Shown in pieces: positions 36,085-43,775 of a stretch of DNA of 64,000 bases (its first letter is position 1; each line of letters begins with the position of its first letter). The position numbers were made by a program, and so were the translations under genes. Source of the stretch: Brockia lithotrophica (GTDB lineage Bacteria > Bacillota > Bacilli > Thermicanales > DSM-22653); the NCBI RefSeq assembly GCF_003633725.1, contig NZ_RBIJ01000006.1:1-64000 (forward strand), read 5' to 3'. Below the pieces are notes generated by a model, which worked only from the letters and a program-made list of their open reading frames with translations, ran no database searches and was not told the origin of the DNA.

Positions 36085-37212
36085 TCACCTGCCCGGATGA
36101 CCGCCCGATCCGCTAGGGGGTGCTCCACCCGGATGGCCGCCCGATCCGCCAGGAGGCGCTCCACCCGGATGACCGCCCGCGGGGGCGCTCACCGGGAGCT
36201 TCCCTTCGAGCGCGTCGGCAAAGAGGGCGAGGGCGTCGGCCACCTTCGGCCCCGGGTTCATCGTCGTGAACTCCGGGGGAAGGACGTACACGCGGTTTTC
36301 CTTTACGGCCTTTACGTTCCTCCAAGCCGGGTGTGACTCCATGTCCTTCAGGAAGTTCTGCCGCACCTCGTCGGGACGTCCGTGGGCAGCGAGAAGGATC
36401 ACTTCGGGGTCTTTATCGACCACGAGTTCGGGACTCAAGGAAGCAAACGTCGGCCGATCGGGAAGCGGCGGAAAATCCTTGGCCACGTTTTCGCTCCCGA
36501 GGATCGTGAGGTAGTCTCCGAGGACCGAGGACGGGAGGGCGGCCAAGTACGTCCCCGGTGCACCCCAGACGACGAGCACGCGCTTACCGGACACCTTCCC
36601 GCGAAGCGCGGCGATCTTGGAATCGATCTCGCCGACGAGCTTCTTCGCCTCGTCTTCCTTCCCGAGCACCTTGCCTACGGTGAGGATCTCCAGCTTTACG
36701 TCTTCGACGGAGCGCGGCTGAAAGAGGAGGACCTTGATCCCCTTATCCTCGAGCTGGGCGAGGTGCGCCCTCAAGGACGCCGGGCCCAAAAGGAGCTCCG
36801 GACGGATCTCGAAAATCTTTTCAAAGTCCGGACCGCTCCCCATTCCAGGCGGAGAACCGATCTGCGGGACCTGTTCGAGCCCGGCGGGAGGCGCCATGTA
36901 GGATGTGGGACGGCCGACGATTTCCGCACCGAGCTTCGCCGCCACCTCGAGGTCGCCAGTGACGAGGGCGGCGACGCGCCTTACGGGCGCGTCGAACGCG
37001 ACCTCGCGCCCCGTTCCGTCGCGGACGACGATCTTCTCCGACTTCGAAGCGGAAGCCTGCTCGGTCTGTCCTTCCGGCTTCTTCGGCTCCTCGGCCGTCT
37101 GTGCGCCCTTGCCGCATCCGCCGGCAAACGCCAAGGATGCCACGAAAAACACGACGAGCACCCAGACCAACGCGCGTGCGACGTTCCCCCTTCGCTTCTT
37201 CTCCCGAACCAT
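36085..37212 (-). CDS. Iron-complex/cobalamin-type binding lipoprotein with His-rich tail
   Basis: 375 residues. A positively charged N terminus and hydrophobic run end in FAGGC (Cys about 33, lipoprotein site). The mature part is a class-III (BtuF/FepB-like) binding protein: VVRDGTGREVAFDAPVRRVAAL, FEKIFEIRPELLLGPASLRAHLAQLEDKGIKVLLF, and VKENRVYVLPPEF. The last 30 residues are a tandem Gly-His-Pro repeat that could bind metal ions. ATG 37212 has GGGAGGGAA about ten bases upstream. First gene of the six-gene operon with permease, ATPase, CobN, ChlD and ChlI, behind a Fur-like operator. Confidence 0.92.
   Translation of the reverse strand: MVREKKRRGNVARALVWVLVVFFVASLAFAGGCGKGAQTAEEPKKPEGQTEQASASKSEKIVVRDGTGREVAFDAPVRRVAALVTGDLEVAAKLGAEIVGRPTSYMAPPAGLEQVPQIGSPPGMGSGPDFEKIFEIRPELLLGPASLRAHLAQLEDKGIKVLLFQPRSVEDVKLEILTVGKVLGKEDEAKKLVGEIDSKIAALRGKVSGKRVLVVWGAPGTYLAALPSSVLGDYLTILGSENVAKDFPPLPDRPTFASLSPELVVDKDPEVILLAAHGRPDEVRQNFLKDMESHPAWRNVKAVKENRVYVLPPEFTTMNPGPKVADALALFADALEGKLPVSAPAGGHPGGAPPGGSGGHPGGAPPSGSGGHPGR
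36088..36177 (-). repeat. Coding tandem repeat for the His/Gly/Pro tail
   Basis: The 36-base unit encodes GGHPGGAPP(G/S)GS, present twice and followed by a partial GGHPGR. Three regularly spaced histidines result. Third-position differences between units show the repeat is maintained at protein level or is not brand new. Confidence 0.8.
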
Positions 37213-37269
37213 ACGCGCGCTTCCCTCCCGTAGGCGCGCCCGACGTACTTCGACCGGCGCGTTTCTCAG

Positions 37270-37284
37270 TGAGAATGATTCTCT
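37270..37284. promoter_or_regulatory. Fur-box-like operator
   Basis: TGAGAAT-G-ATTCTCT is a 7-1-7 inverted repeat with a single mismatch, close to the Fur consensus TGATAAT-N-ATTATCA. It lies at about +8 to +22 of the predicted transcript, a position where bound repressor would block transcription. Other Fur-family proteins (Zur, PerR) use similar sites. Confidence 0.7.
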
Positions 37285-37298
37285 GTGTCCTGATCCCC

Positions 37299-37326
37299 AT
37301 TATACCGCCGCAATAGGAGGAGTCAA
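37299..37326 (-). promoter_or_regulatory. Promoter of the importer-chelatase operon
   Basis: TTGACT (37326-37321), 16-base spacer and perfect TATAAT (37304-37299). This is the strongest sigma-A match in the window. Predicted start near 37292, immediately before the Fur-like operator and about 80 bases before the binding-protein ATG. Confidence 0.8.
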
Positions 37327-37374
37327 TTGAATTTTTCGTGAATAATTTGAATCAGACCTTCTAAGAAAGAGTTA

Positions 37375-37419
37375 GTAGAAATAAAAGATTCGCCGGTGAG
37401 AACAAATCTCACCGGCGAA
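37375..37419 (-). terminator. Terminator after mtnN
   Basis: TTCGCCGGTGAGA and TCTCACCGGCGAA form a perfect 13-bp stem with an ACAAA-type loop. On the minus strand it is followed by TCTTTTATTTC. It isolates mtnN from the importer promoter. Confidence 0.85.
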
Positions 37420-37528
37420 AAGGGACCACATCGAAGCGAGTATTGTCTAGACCGTCCGGCCTCCGACCGGAAGTGCGCTGCGCGGCGCGCACGGTCGGCC
37501 GCCCGTCCACGCCTTCCCGAGCGGAACG

Positions 37529-38218
37529 TCACCCGGCGATTGCGCGCACGAGGATGCGCGCCGCCCTCTCCGCCGTTTCGGCCAAGAAGGCGGTGAAATC
37601 CCGCGGCGCCTCGCCGTCCGCCGTATCGCTCACGGTGCGCAGGACGGCAAAGGGAATTCCGTTGGCCCACGCCACCTGCCCGAGGGCTCCCCCCTCCATC
37701 TCGACGGCAGCGGCGCGAAACTGCTCGCGAAGGCGGAGGACCTCCTCCCGATCGGCGACGAAGCGGTCGCCGGAGACGATGCGCCCGACGAGGGGCGGCT
37801 TCCCAGTCACGGCTTCCACCGCCCCAAGGAGGCGGGCGCGCAGCCGTTCGTCGGTGGGAAAGATCCACCGGTCGGCAAAGGGAATTTCCCCGGGGGCAAA
37901 CCCCAGGGCCGTGGAGTCCACGTCGTGCTGAAGGACTTCGTCTGCCACGACCACGTCTCCCGGACGTAGCCCCGGGGCGACGCCGCCGGCCACGCCGGTG
38001 AGGTAGAGGGCGGAAACGGCGTAGCGGTCGATGAGGATTTGCGCGGCCATCGCCGCGTTCACCTTGCCTACGCCGGAGGCGATGAGGGTGACCTCCTGTG
38101 CCCCGAGGCGCCCGTGGACGACGGGCCGGCGGGCGGCTTCCCCTTCGCGCACGTCCTCCAGGTGGGAAACGAGCGGCAGAAATTCTTCACGCAAGGCGGC
38201 GAGTATCCCGATGCGCAC
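37529..38218 (-). CDS. mtnN: 5'-methylthioadenosine/S-adenosylhomocysteine nucleosidase
   Basis: Hydrolyses MTA and SAH to adenine and a thioribose/ribosylhomocysteine. The 229-residue protein has the PNP/UDP fold: IGILAALREEFLPL start with the catalytic Glu, ASGVGKVNAAMAAQILID, GVAGGVAPGLRPGDVVVADEVLQHDVD, AVEMEGGALGQVA with the ribose-binding Glu, and RTVSDTADGEAPRDF with the general-acid Asp. GTG 38218 follows AAGGGAGGAAG. MTA is also the by-product of polyamine synthesis, so it may serve bpsA. Its own terminator lies downstream. Confidence 0.95.
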   Translation of the reverse strand: MRIGILAALREEFLPLVSHLEDVREGEAARRPVVHGRLGAQEVTLIASGVGKVNAAMAAQILIDRYAVSALYLTGVAGGVAPGLRPGDVVVADEVLQHDVDSTALGFAPGEIPFADRWIFPTDERLRARLLGAVEAVTGKPPLVGRIVSGDRFVADREEVLRLREQFRAAAVEMEGGALGQVAWANGIPFAVLRTVSDTADGEAPRDFTAFLAETAERAARILVRAIAG

Positions 38219-38312
38219 GCGCGCTTCCTCCCTTGTACGTACCGGTTGATGAACCCCAATCCAAGGGGGGCGAAGATGCGAACCCTACGGCTAGGCATTC
38301 GACGAAAAGCGC

Positions 38313-39332
38313 CTACGGCGCTCCCACGCGCGGGCGCGTGGAGGCGCGGAACTCGATCCGGTGGGGCAGGACCACGTCCCGCGACTCCACCGGTTCCTGT
38401 CGGATGAACTTCGTGAGAAGCCGCATGGCGACGGCTCCTAGGTCGTACATGGGTTGCACGACGGAGGTGAGCATCGGGCGGACCATCTGGGCGATGCGCG
38501 TGTTGTCGAAGCCGACGACCTCCACGTCGTCGGGCACGGAAAGCCCGGCGTCCTGCACAGCGTGCACGGCGGCGATGGCAAGCTCGTCGCTCGCGGCAAA
38601 GATCGCCGTGGGCCGCTTTTCCTCCGGCAGGGCGAGGAGGGTGGCCATCGCCTTGAGGGCGCGCTCGTAGTACGGGTGCGTCTCCACGACGAGGTGCTCT
38701 TCGACGCGCCGACCCCGTTCCGCCAACGCCTCCACGTACCCGGCGTAGCGAGCGCGCGCCATGGGGGCGTGAAGGGGATCCGTGAGGAAGGCGACGCGCT
38801 CGTGCCCGCGGTCGAGGAGAAAGCTCACGGCATCGTAGGCGGCACGGCGCAGGTCGATGCGCACGGAGGCGAACTCCCGTTCCGGATCCTCCGTGGCCAC
38901 GAGGACGACCGGGACGTTGGCGGTCTTAAACAGGCGGCGGTGGGCGTCGTCCAAATGGCCGCCGAGGAAGAGGATCCCCTCCACCTGCCGCTCGAGCATG
39001 CTCCCGATGAGCGAGAGCTCCTTTTCCCGGTTGGCATCCGAGCTGGAGATGAGGATGTCGTAGTCGTACATGTTGGCGATGTCTTCGATGCCGCGGGCGA
39101 GCTCGGCAAAGAAGACGCTCGAGATATCGGGCAAAATCACCCCGATCGTCGTCGTCCTGCGGCTTGCGAGCCCGCGGGCGACGGCGTTGGGGCGGTATCC
39201 GAGTTCCTCGATGACCTTGAGGACCTTTTTCCGCGTGGCGGGGCGTACGTTGGGGCTTCCGTTGATCACGCGGGATACCGTGGCCATGGAAACGCCCGCG
39301 CGCTTCGCCACGTCGTAAATTGTTACGGGCAT
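38313..39332 (-). CDS. ccpA: Catabolite control protein A (LacI family)
   Basis: Global carbon-catabolite regulator that binds cre sites with HPr-Ser-P. The N-terminal helix-turn-helix (TIYDVAKRAGVSMATVSRVINGSPNVRPATRKKVLKVIEELGYRPNAVARGLAS) and the core (DISSVFFAELARGIEDIANMYDYDILI; EVVGFDNTRIAQMVRPMLTSVVQPMYDLGAVAMRLLTKFI; LPHRIEFRASTR) are near-diagnostic for CcpA. ATG 39332 (MPVTIYDV) is best spaced from GGGAGGGG; ATG 39338 would add two residues. Next to aroA as in Bacillus. Confidence 0.96.
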   Translation of the reverse strand: MPVTIYDVAKRAGVSMATVSRVINGSPNVRPATRKKVLKVIEELGYRPNAVARGLASRRTTTIGVILPDISSVFFAELARGIEDIANMYDYDILISSSDANREKELSLIGSMLERQVEGILFLGGHLDDAHRRLFKTANVPVVLVATEDPEREFASVRIDLRRAAYDAVSFLLDRGHERVAFLTDPLHAPMARARYAGYVEALAERGRRVEEHLVVETHPYYERALKAMATLLALPEEKRPTAIFAASDELAIAAVHAVQDAGLSVPDDVEVVGFDNTRIAQMVRPMLTSVVQPMYDLGAVAMRLLTKFIRQEPVESRDVVLPHRIEFRASTRPRVGAP

Positions 39333-39379
39333 GGCCATCCCCTCCCGGTGGCCTACACCTTGAAAGCGATCTCACGAGC

Positions 39380-39408
39380 ATTCTACCAGAGCTCCAAAGG
39401 CCTTTCAA
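39380..39408 (-). promoter_or_regulatory. ccpA promoter
   Basis: TTGAAA (39408-39403), 17-base spacer and TAGAAT (39385-39380) with an upstream TGG (extended -10). Start site near 39373, giving a leader of about 40 bases. Confidence 0.75.
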
Positions 39409-39492
39409 TAGGTTGCGGAGATTTTTTCATAGGTTTTCAAGAAGACGGGGACGAGGAGCCCATACCAGAGCGCACCGAAGGGATTGCCGGGC

Positions 39493-39532
39493 AAAAAAGA
39501 AAAAACGCCCGATCCTAAGAGGACGTCGGGCG
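39493..39532 (-). terminator. Second terminator between aroA and ccpA
   Basis: On the minus strand CGCCCGA...TCGGGCG (39532-39526 with 39512-39506), extended inside by TCCT/AGGA, is followed by TTTTTTCTTTTTT. It is a strong intrinsic terminator. Confidence 0.85.
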
Positions 39533-39581
39533 GTTCTTTGGGGATTTCGGCGCCTTCGTCGGCCGGGCCTCTTCGGCTGCG

Positions 39582-39620
39582 AAAAAATCCGCCGCCGCAG
39601 GGTAGAGCGGCGGCGGATTT
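39582..39620 (-). terminator. First terminator after aroA
   Basis: AAATCCGCCGCCGC and GCGGCGGCGGATTT form a perfect 14-bp stem with an 8-base loop; the minus strand continues with T (six in total at the stem end). It begins eight bases after the aroA stop. Confidence 0.9.
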
Positions 39621-39628
39621 CACCTCCC

Positions 39629-40756
39629 CTACACGACGGCGCCGAACATCCGGCGGATCTCCCCGAGCCACGCACGGAATTCGGGGATGTTCACCTGCTG
39701 CTGGGCATCGGACAAAGCGACCTCCGGCTGCGGGTGGACTTCGATCATGAGGGCGTCGGCCCCCGCGGCGAGGGCCGCCTTGGCCAAGGGGAGGAGGATG
39801 TCCCGCCTTCCCGCGGCGTGGGTGACGTCCACGCACACGGGCAAGTGCGTTTCCGCCTTGAGAATCGGAACGGCGGAAATGTCCAACGTGTTGCGCGTCG
39901 CCCGTTCAAAGGTGCGGATTCCGCGCTCGCAGAGGATCACGTTCGGGTTCCCGTGGGCGAGGATGTACTCCGCGGCGTACTTGAACTCCTCGATCGTCGC
40001 GGAAAGCCCCCGCTTGAGGAGCACCGGACGGTCGATGTGTCCCGCCGCCTTGAGCAGGGCGAAGTTCTGCATGTTGCGCGCCCCGATCTGGACGACGTCG
40101 ATGTAGGGAAGGGCCATCTCGAGGTCTTCCGGCGCGAGGATCTCGCTTACGACCTTGAGGCCGAATTCGTCGGCCACCTCGCGGAGGATCTTCAACCCGT
40201 CGAAGCCGAGCCCTTGGAAGTCGTAGGGCGAGGTGCGCGGTTTAAACGCCCCACCCCGAAGGAGCGTAAGCCCCTCCTCCCGGAGCGCTTCGGCCACCGC
40301 CCGCGTCTGCTCGTAGGACTCCACGGAACAGGGACCGGCGACTACCGCCGGCACGCCGGCGCCGATGCGTACGGGACCCACCTCGACGACCGTATCTTCG
40401 GGGTGCCGCTTCCGGCTCACGAGGAGCGAGGCTTCTTCTTCTTTCTTTTGCAGTTGAAGCGAGGCGGCGAAGATCGTCTTGAAGATGTGGCGAATCGTGG
40501 TATCATCGAAAGGACCGGGGTTCATCGCCGCGAGGCGGTCGAGCATCTCCTTTTCGCGCACGGGGTCGAAGCGGTTGATCCCCTGTCGAAGCTTGAGACG
40601 GCCGATCTCGAGTACCACCTCCGCGCGGCGGCTGAGCCAGCGGAGGATCTCTGCGTTGATCTCGTCGAGTTCCTTGCGCAACGCCTGAAGGGTGCGCTCC
40701 GCGGTCTGCTCTTCGGTTTCGCGAGAAGCCAACTCCCCCACCCTCTCGGTCCCCAT
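39629..40756 (-). CDS. aroA: Chorismate mutase / 3-deoxy-7-phosphoheptulonate synthase
   Basis: Bifunctional shikimate-pathway entry enzyme as in Bacillus AroA. The N-terminal AroQ-type mutase (about 15-95: [30 protein letters not shown]) acts as the feedback sensor; the DAHP synthase barrel (about 115-370) has [54 protein letters not shown] and [13 protein letters not shown] 40756 (375 residues) has GAGGAG upstream; an in-frame ATG at about 40806 lacks a ribosome site. Monocistronic by its own promoter and double terminator. Confidence 0.96.
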   Translation of the reverse strand: MGTERVGELASRETEEQTAERTLQALRKELDEINAEILRWLSRRAEVVLEIGRLKLRQGINRFDPVREKEMLDRLAAMNPGPFDDTTIRHIFKTIFAASLQLQKKEEEASLLVSRKRHPEDTVVEVGPVRIGAGVPAVVAGPCSVESYEQTRAVAEALREEGLTLLRGGAFKPRTSPYDFQGLGFDGLKILREVADEFGLKVVSEILAPEDLEMALPYIDVVQIGARNMQNFALLKAAGHIDRPVLLKRGLSATIEEFKYAAEYILAHGNPNVILCERGIRTFERATRNTLDISAVPILKAETHLPVCVDVTHAAGRRDILLPLAKAALAAGADALMIEVHPQPEVALSDAQQQVNIPEFRAWLGEIRRMFGAVV

Positions 40757-40846
40757 TCCCGGCACTCCTCGCCTTGCGGGACCCCGTGTTTTCGCGCTTT
40801 TATGCATTGATGCTTTTAAGGGGTAAAGTAACCCCTGTTGTTGGGT

Positions 40847-40875
40847 ATTATAGCACGGCCCGGCTACTCTGTCAC
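40847..40875 (-). promoter_or_regulatory. aroA promoter
   Basis: GTGACA (40875-40870), 17-base spacer and perfect TATAAT (40852-40847) with TGC ahead (extended -10). A 6-bp hairpin AGGGGT/ACCCCT (40819-40836) lies close to the 5' end of the transcript. Confidence 0.75.
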
Positions 40876-40974
40876 GGCTCGAAACCCAAAATTTGTACCG
40901 CGTTTGGCGGAGGAGAAGGCGACACCCGCCTGTCGCCTTGTGGGCCAAATTCCGGCATCGGAGAGGACCAAACG

Positions 40975-43164
40975 ATGCGCTTCGCGCTCGACATCGGAAC
41001 GCAAAACGTCGTCGGCGTGCTTCTCGATGAGGTCAAACGAGACGGGGGAGGCGGAACCCGCACGTTCCGACCGATCGCCTGGGCGGAAGCCGCGCACGTC
41101 CACGGGGCGATGCGCGACGGACAAGTCCTCGACGCGGTGCGCGCCGCCGAGACCGTACGCCGCGTCGCCGACGCCCTCTTGGCTTCGGCAAACGTTCCCC
41201 ACCTCCCGCCCGTCCGCCTGGCGGCGGCGGGACGGGCGCTCACCACCGTCCGCGGGTACGCCCGGGAAGCGAACGGCATCCGTCGTCGTTTCACCGAAGA
41301 AGACGCCTCGCGGCTGATCTGGGGGGCGCTGGAGCACGCCCGGCGCGAGGCGCCAAAAGGCGCGACCCTCGTAGGCTACGAGGTCGTGCGGTTCCTCCTC
41401 GACGACGAGGAATACCCCTCCCTCACGGGACAAAGCGGCTTCGTCGCGGAGGGAGAGGTCCTCGCTACCTTCCTCCCGCGGGCGGTCCTCGACGGACTTT
41501 TGGCGACCGTAGAGCGTGCAGGCCTCGAACCCCACTCGATCACCCTCGAACCCCTCGCCGCCCTGCACGCCGTCGTCCCTCCCGAACTCCGCCACCTCGA
41601 CCTCGCCCTCGTAGACATGGGGGCAGGAACGAGCGACGTGGCGATCGTCCGCGGAGGGAAGATCGTCGCCTACCGCATGCTTCCTCTCGCAGGGGACGAG
41701 CTCACAGAAGCCCTGGCGCGCGAACTCTTTGCGGGAATCGACGAAGCAGAACGCGTAAAACGGGAAGCCTACGGGAATGTCGGAACGGATGAGTTCCTCT
41801 CCTTCGAAGACGCCCTGGGGCGGGTGCGGAATATCCGCGCCGCGGAGGTTCGCGAGCTCCTCCGACCCACCCTCTCCCGAATCGCAGACGCCCTCGCCGA
41901 GCTCCTCGCGCCGGAAGACGTGCGCCCCCAGGGGATCTTTCTCGTGGGCGGTACCTCGCACATCCCCGACTGGCCTCGCATGCTCGCGGACCGCCTCGGC
42001 CTTCCCGAGGAACGGATCGTCCGCCGGGACGCGCGGGGGATTCGCCGCCTCGCCCTCTCCGCGGACGACCCCGCGGGCCCGGAAACGGTCACCCCGTACG
42101 CCATCGGCGTCGCGGAAGAAGAAGCGATCCTTCGGGCGACGGGTGTGTGGGTGAACGACCGGCCGACCATCGTCCTTGGCTTTCGCACCCCCACCGTCGC
42201 CGACGCGCTCCTCGCCGCGGGAGTCGGGCCGCGAGACGCCTACGGCCCTCCCGGTGCCGGCATAAGCGTGCGCGTGAACGGCGAACTCCGCACTTTCCCT
42301 GGCGAATTGGGAGAACCGCCAATCCTCGAACGAGGAGGGGAACGCGTCACGCCGGACACTCCCATCGCCGCGGGCGACCGAATTTCCGTGCGCCGCGGAG
42401 CGCCCGGGCGTCCCAGGCGGCTCGCCGTACGGGACCTCCTCCACGCCCAGGACTACGTACCCCTCATCGTAAACGGGGCCTTCCGGCTCTTCCCCCCACT
42501 CGTATTCCGCCGGGGGGAGCGCCTTTCCCCCGAGGATGCCCTTCACGACGGAGACGAGGTTCTCGTCCGGCCCTTGACCACCGTCGGAGACCTCCTCGAG
42601 TCCCTCGGGGCACCCGAACCGTGGTGGGAGGAACACACGGCCGTGGTGGACGGCCGCTCCGTCCGCTGGGTTCGCCGGGCGGTGCGCGTGTGGGAAGAAA
42701 GCCCCGAAGGGCGGCGTGAGCTCCCTCCCCACTCCGCCCTCGGGCGCGGGATGCGGCTCTTCCTCTCCCCCGTCCCGCTCGTTCACCCCCCGCTCGGGGA
42801 ACTCCTCGTACCCGGCGAGGGCGAGGTGCCTACGACGCTCGTGTACGTACAAGGGCGGCCGGTTCGCCTCCCTCGCCTGCGTAGGGTTTGGCGCACCCCC
42901 GACGGGCGCACCTTTACCCGCGAAACGCCCGTGGAACCGGGCGTGAGCCTCGTGCGGGTGGAGGAGCCGCTCCCGGAACCCACGGTGGGAACGGCGCTTT
43001 CCGCCGCCCTTGCGGAACTTCCCCGACCGCCGGCGGGATTTCGCCTCCGCCTCGAAAAAAACGGCCTTCCGGCTGCACCGGAAGACCCCGTACGCGAAGG
43101 AGACCGCATCGACCTTCGCCTCGAACGACGCGAACGCGGGGACGAAGGAAATCGTACCCCGTGA
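40975..43164 (+). CDS. FtsA-like actin-fold protein with long C-terminal extension
   Basis: 729 residues from ATG 40975. The first 390 form an FtsA/PilM-type actin-like ATPase: phosphate-1 [46 protein letters not shown], phosphate-2 [21 protein letters not shown] and adenosine motif [13 protein letters not shown]. Normal FtsA has about 420 residues; here about 300 more follow, with three segments of similar pattern ([10 protein letters not shown]...[17 protein letters not shown]...DGDEVLV; and [11 protein letters not shown]...EGDRIDL), reminiscent of beta-grasp modules. It lacks an obvious C-terminal amphipathic membrane helix. A role in envelope or division is inference; the true ftsA is usually beside ftsZ, which is not here. 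Confidence 0.7.
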   Translation: MRFALDIGTQNVVGVLLDEVKRDGGGGTRTFRPIAWAEAAHVHGAMRDGQVLDAVRAAETVRRVADALLASANVPHLPPVRLAAAGRALTTVRGYAREANGIRRRFTEEDASRLIWGALEHARREAPKGATLVGYEVVRFLLDDEEYPSLTGQSGFVAEGEVLATFLPRAVLDGLLATVERAGLEPHSITLEPLAALHAVVPPELRHLDLALVDMGAGTSDVAIVRGGKIVAYRMLPLAGDELTEALARELFAGIDEAERVKREAYGNVGTDEFLSFEDALGRVRNIRAAEVRELLRPTLSRIADALAELLAPEDVRPQGIFLVGGTSHIPDWPRMLADRLGLPEERIVRRDARGIRRLALSADDPAGPETVTPYAIGVAEEEAILRATGVWVNDRPTIVLGFRTPTVADALLAAGVGPRDAYGPPGAGISVRVNGELRTFPGELGEPPILERGGERVTPDTPIAAGDRISVRRGAPGRPRRLAVRDLLHAQDYVPLIVNGAFRLFPPLVFRRGERLSPEDALHDGDEVLVRPLTTVGDLLESLGAPEPWWEEHTAVVDGRSVRWVRRAVRVWEESPEGRRELPPHSALGRGMRLFLSPVPLVHPPLGELLVPGEGEVPTTLVYVQGRPVRLPRLRRVWRTPDGRTFTRETPVEPGVSLVRVEEPLPEPTVGTALSAALAELPRPPAGFRLRLEKNGLPAAPEDPVREGDRIDLRLERRERGDEGNRTP

Positions 43165-43249
43165 GAAACCGGGAAAAGGGACAAACGCCCACCCCGCTTG
43201 CGCGAAGCGCGTGCCGCGTGCCACCGGCACAGAGGCAGCTCGGCAGAAG

Positions 43250-43657
43250 TCAGCGCGCGCTCTGCCGCCGAAGCGGACGCCGGACGATTTCCTTTTCCCA
43301 ACGGCCGTCTCCCGCGAGGCGGGCGGCCTCCCAGAGGTAAAAGAGCTTTTCGGCTTCGGCCAAGTCCTCGGGGTCCACGAGAACGACCTCACGCGGAGCA
43401 TCCTCCCCGTCAAGGGCTTCGAGAAATTTGCGGAGAAAGGGGCGAAAAGGCCGGGGAACTTCTGCGTACCCACACACCGGGCAGCGCAACACGGGGACGT
43501 ACCGCAGCGTGTGCCCGCGGTAGAGGAGCATGCGCAGCTCTACCTCTCGGGGAGAGCCGCAACGTGGGCAGACGGGTACGGTAAAGGCTTCCTCCAAGGA
43601 GACCGCCTCCCGAACGGATGCAAAAGGCCACACGAGATCCCTTCGCCTCCGCCGCAT
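43250..43657 (-). CDS. Zinc-ribbon protein, function unknown
   Basis: 135 residues from ATG 43657 (MRRRRRDLVWP), which has GGAAGGA at four bases; a longer reading from 43762 lacks a ribosome site. Two knuckles CPRCG and CPVCG frame a YRGHTLRYVPVLRC stretch, like YgiT-type (MqsA N-terminal) zinc fingers. The rest is helical and charged. No toxin partner or DNA-binding domain is seen. It converges on the FtsA-like gene and is divergent from bpsA. Confidence 0.65.
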   Translation of the reverse strand: MRRRRRDLVWPFASVREAVSLEEAFTVPVCPRCGSPREVELRMLLYRGHTLRYVPVLRCPVCGYAEVPRPFRPFLRKFLEALDGEDAPREVVLVDPEDLAEAEKLFYLWEAARLAGDGRWEKEIVRRPLRRQSAR

Positions 43658-43723
43658 TAAATCCTTCCGCGCCGTCCGTGCCAAATAGATGAAGCGAAGC
43701 CTCCTATCTGCTATCATAGGAAC

Positions 43724-43739
43724 GCCGCCGCACGGCGGC
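43724..43739 (+). other. Hairpin in the bpsA leader
   Basis: GCCGCC-GCAC-GGCGGC lies between a TGCTATCAT extended -10-like site (43709-43717) and the bpsA ribosome site. It may protect the 5' end; no U tract follows. Confidence 0.35.
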
Positions 43740-43775
43740 AGAACGATACGATTTTCGCACAAGGTAGGTGAAAGC

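Noticed and set aside
37213-37450. Cobalamin riboswitch upstream of the importer-chelatase operon
   Set aside because: The transcript leader is only about 80 bases, and no B12-box-like sequence is present; the Fur-like dyad is the only evident control element.
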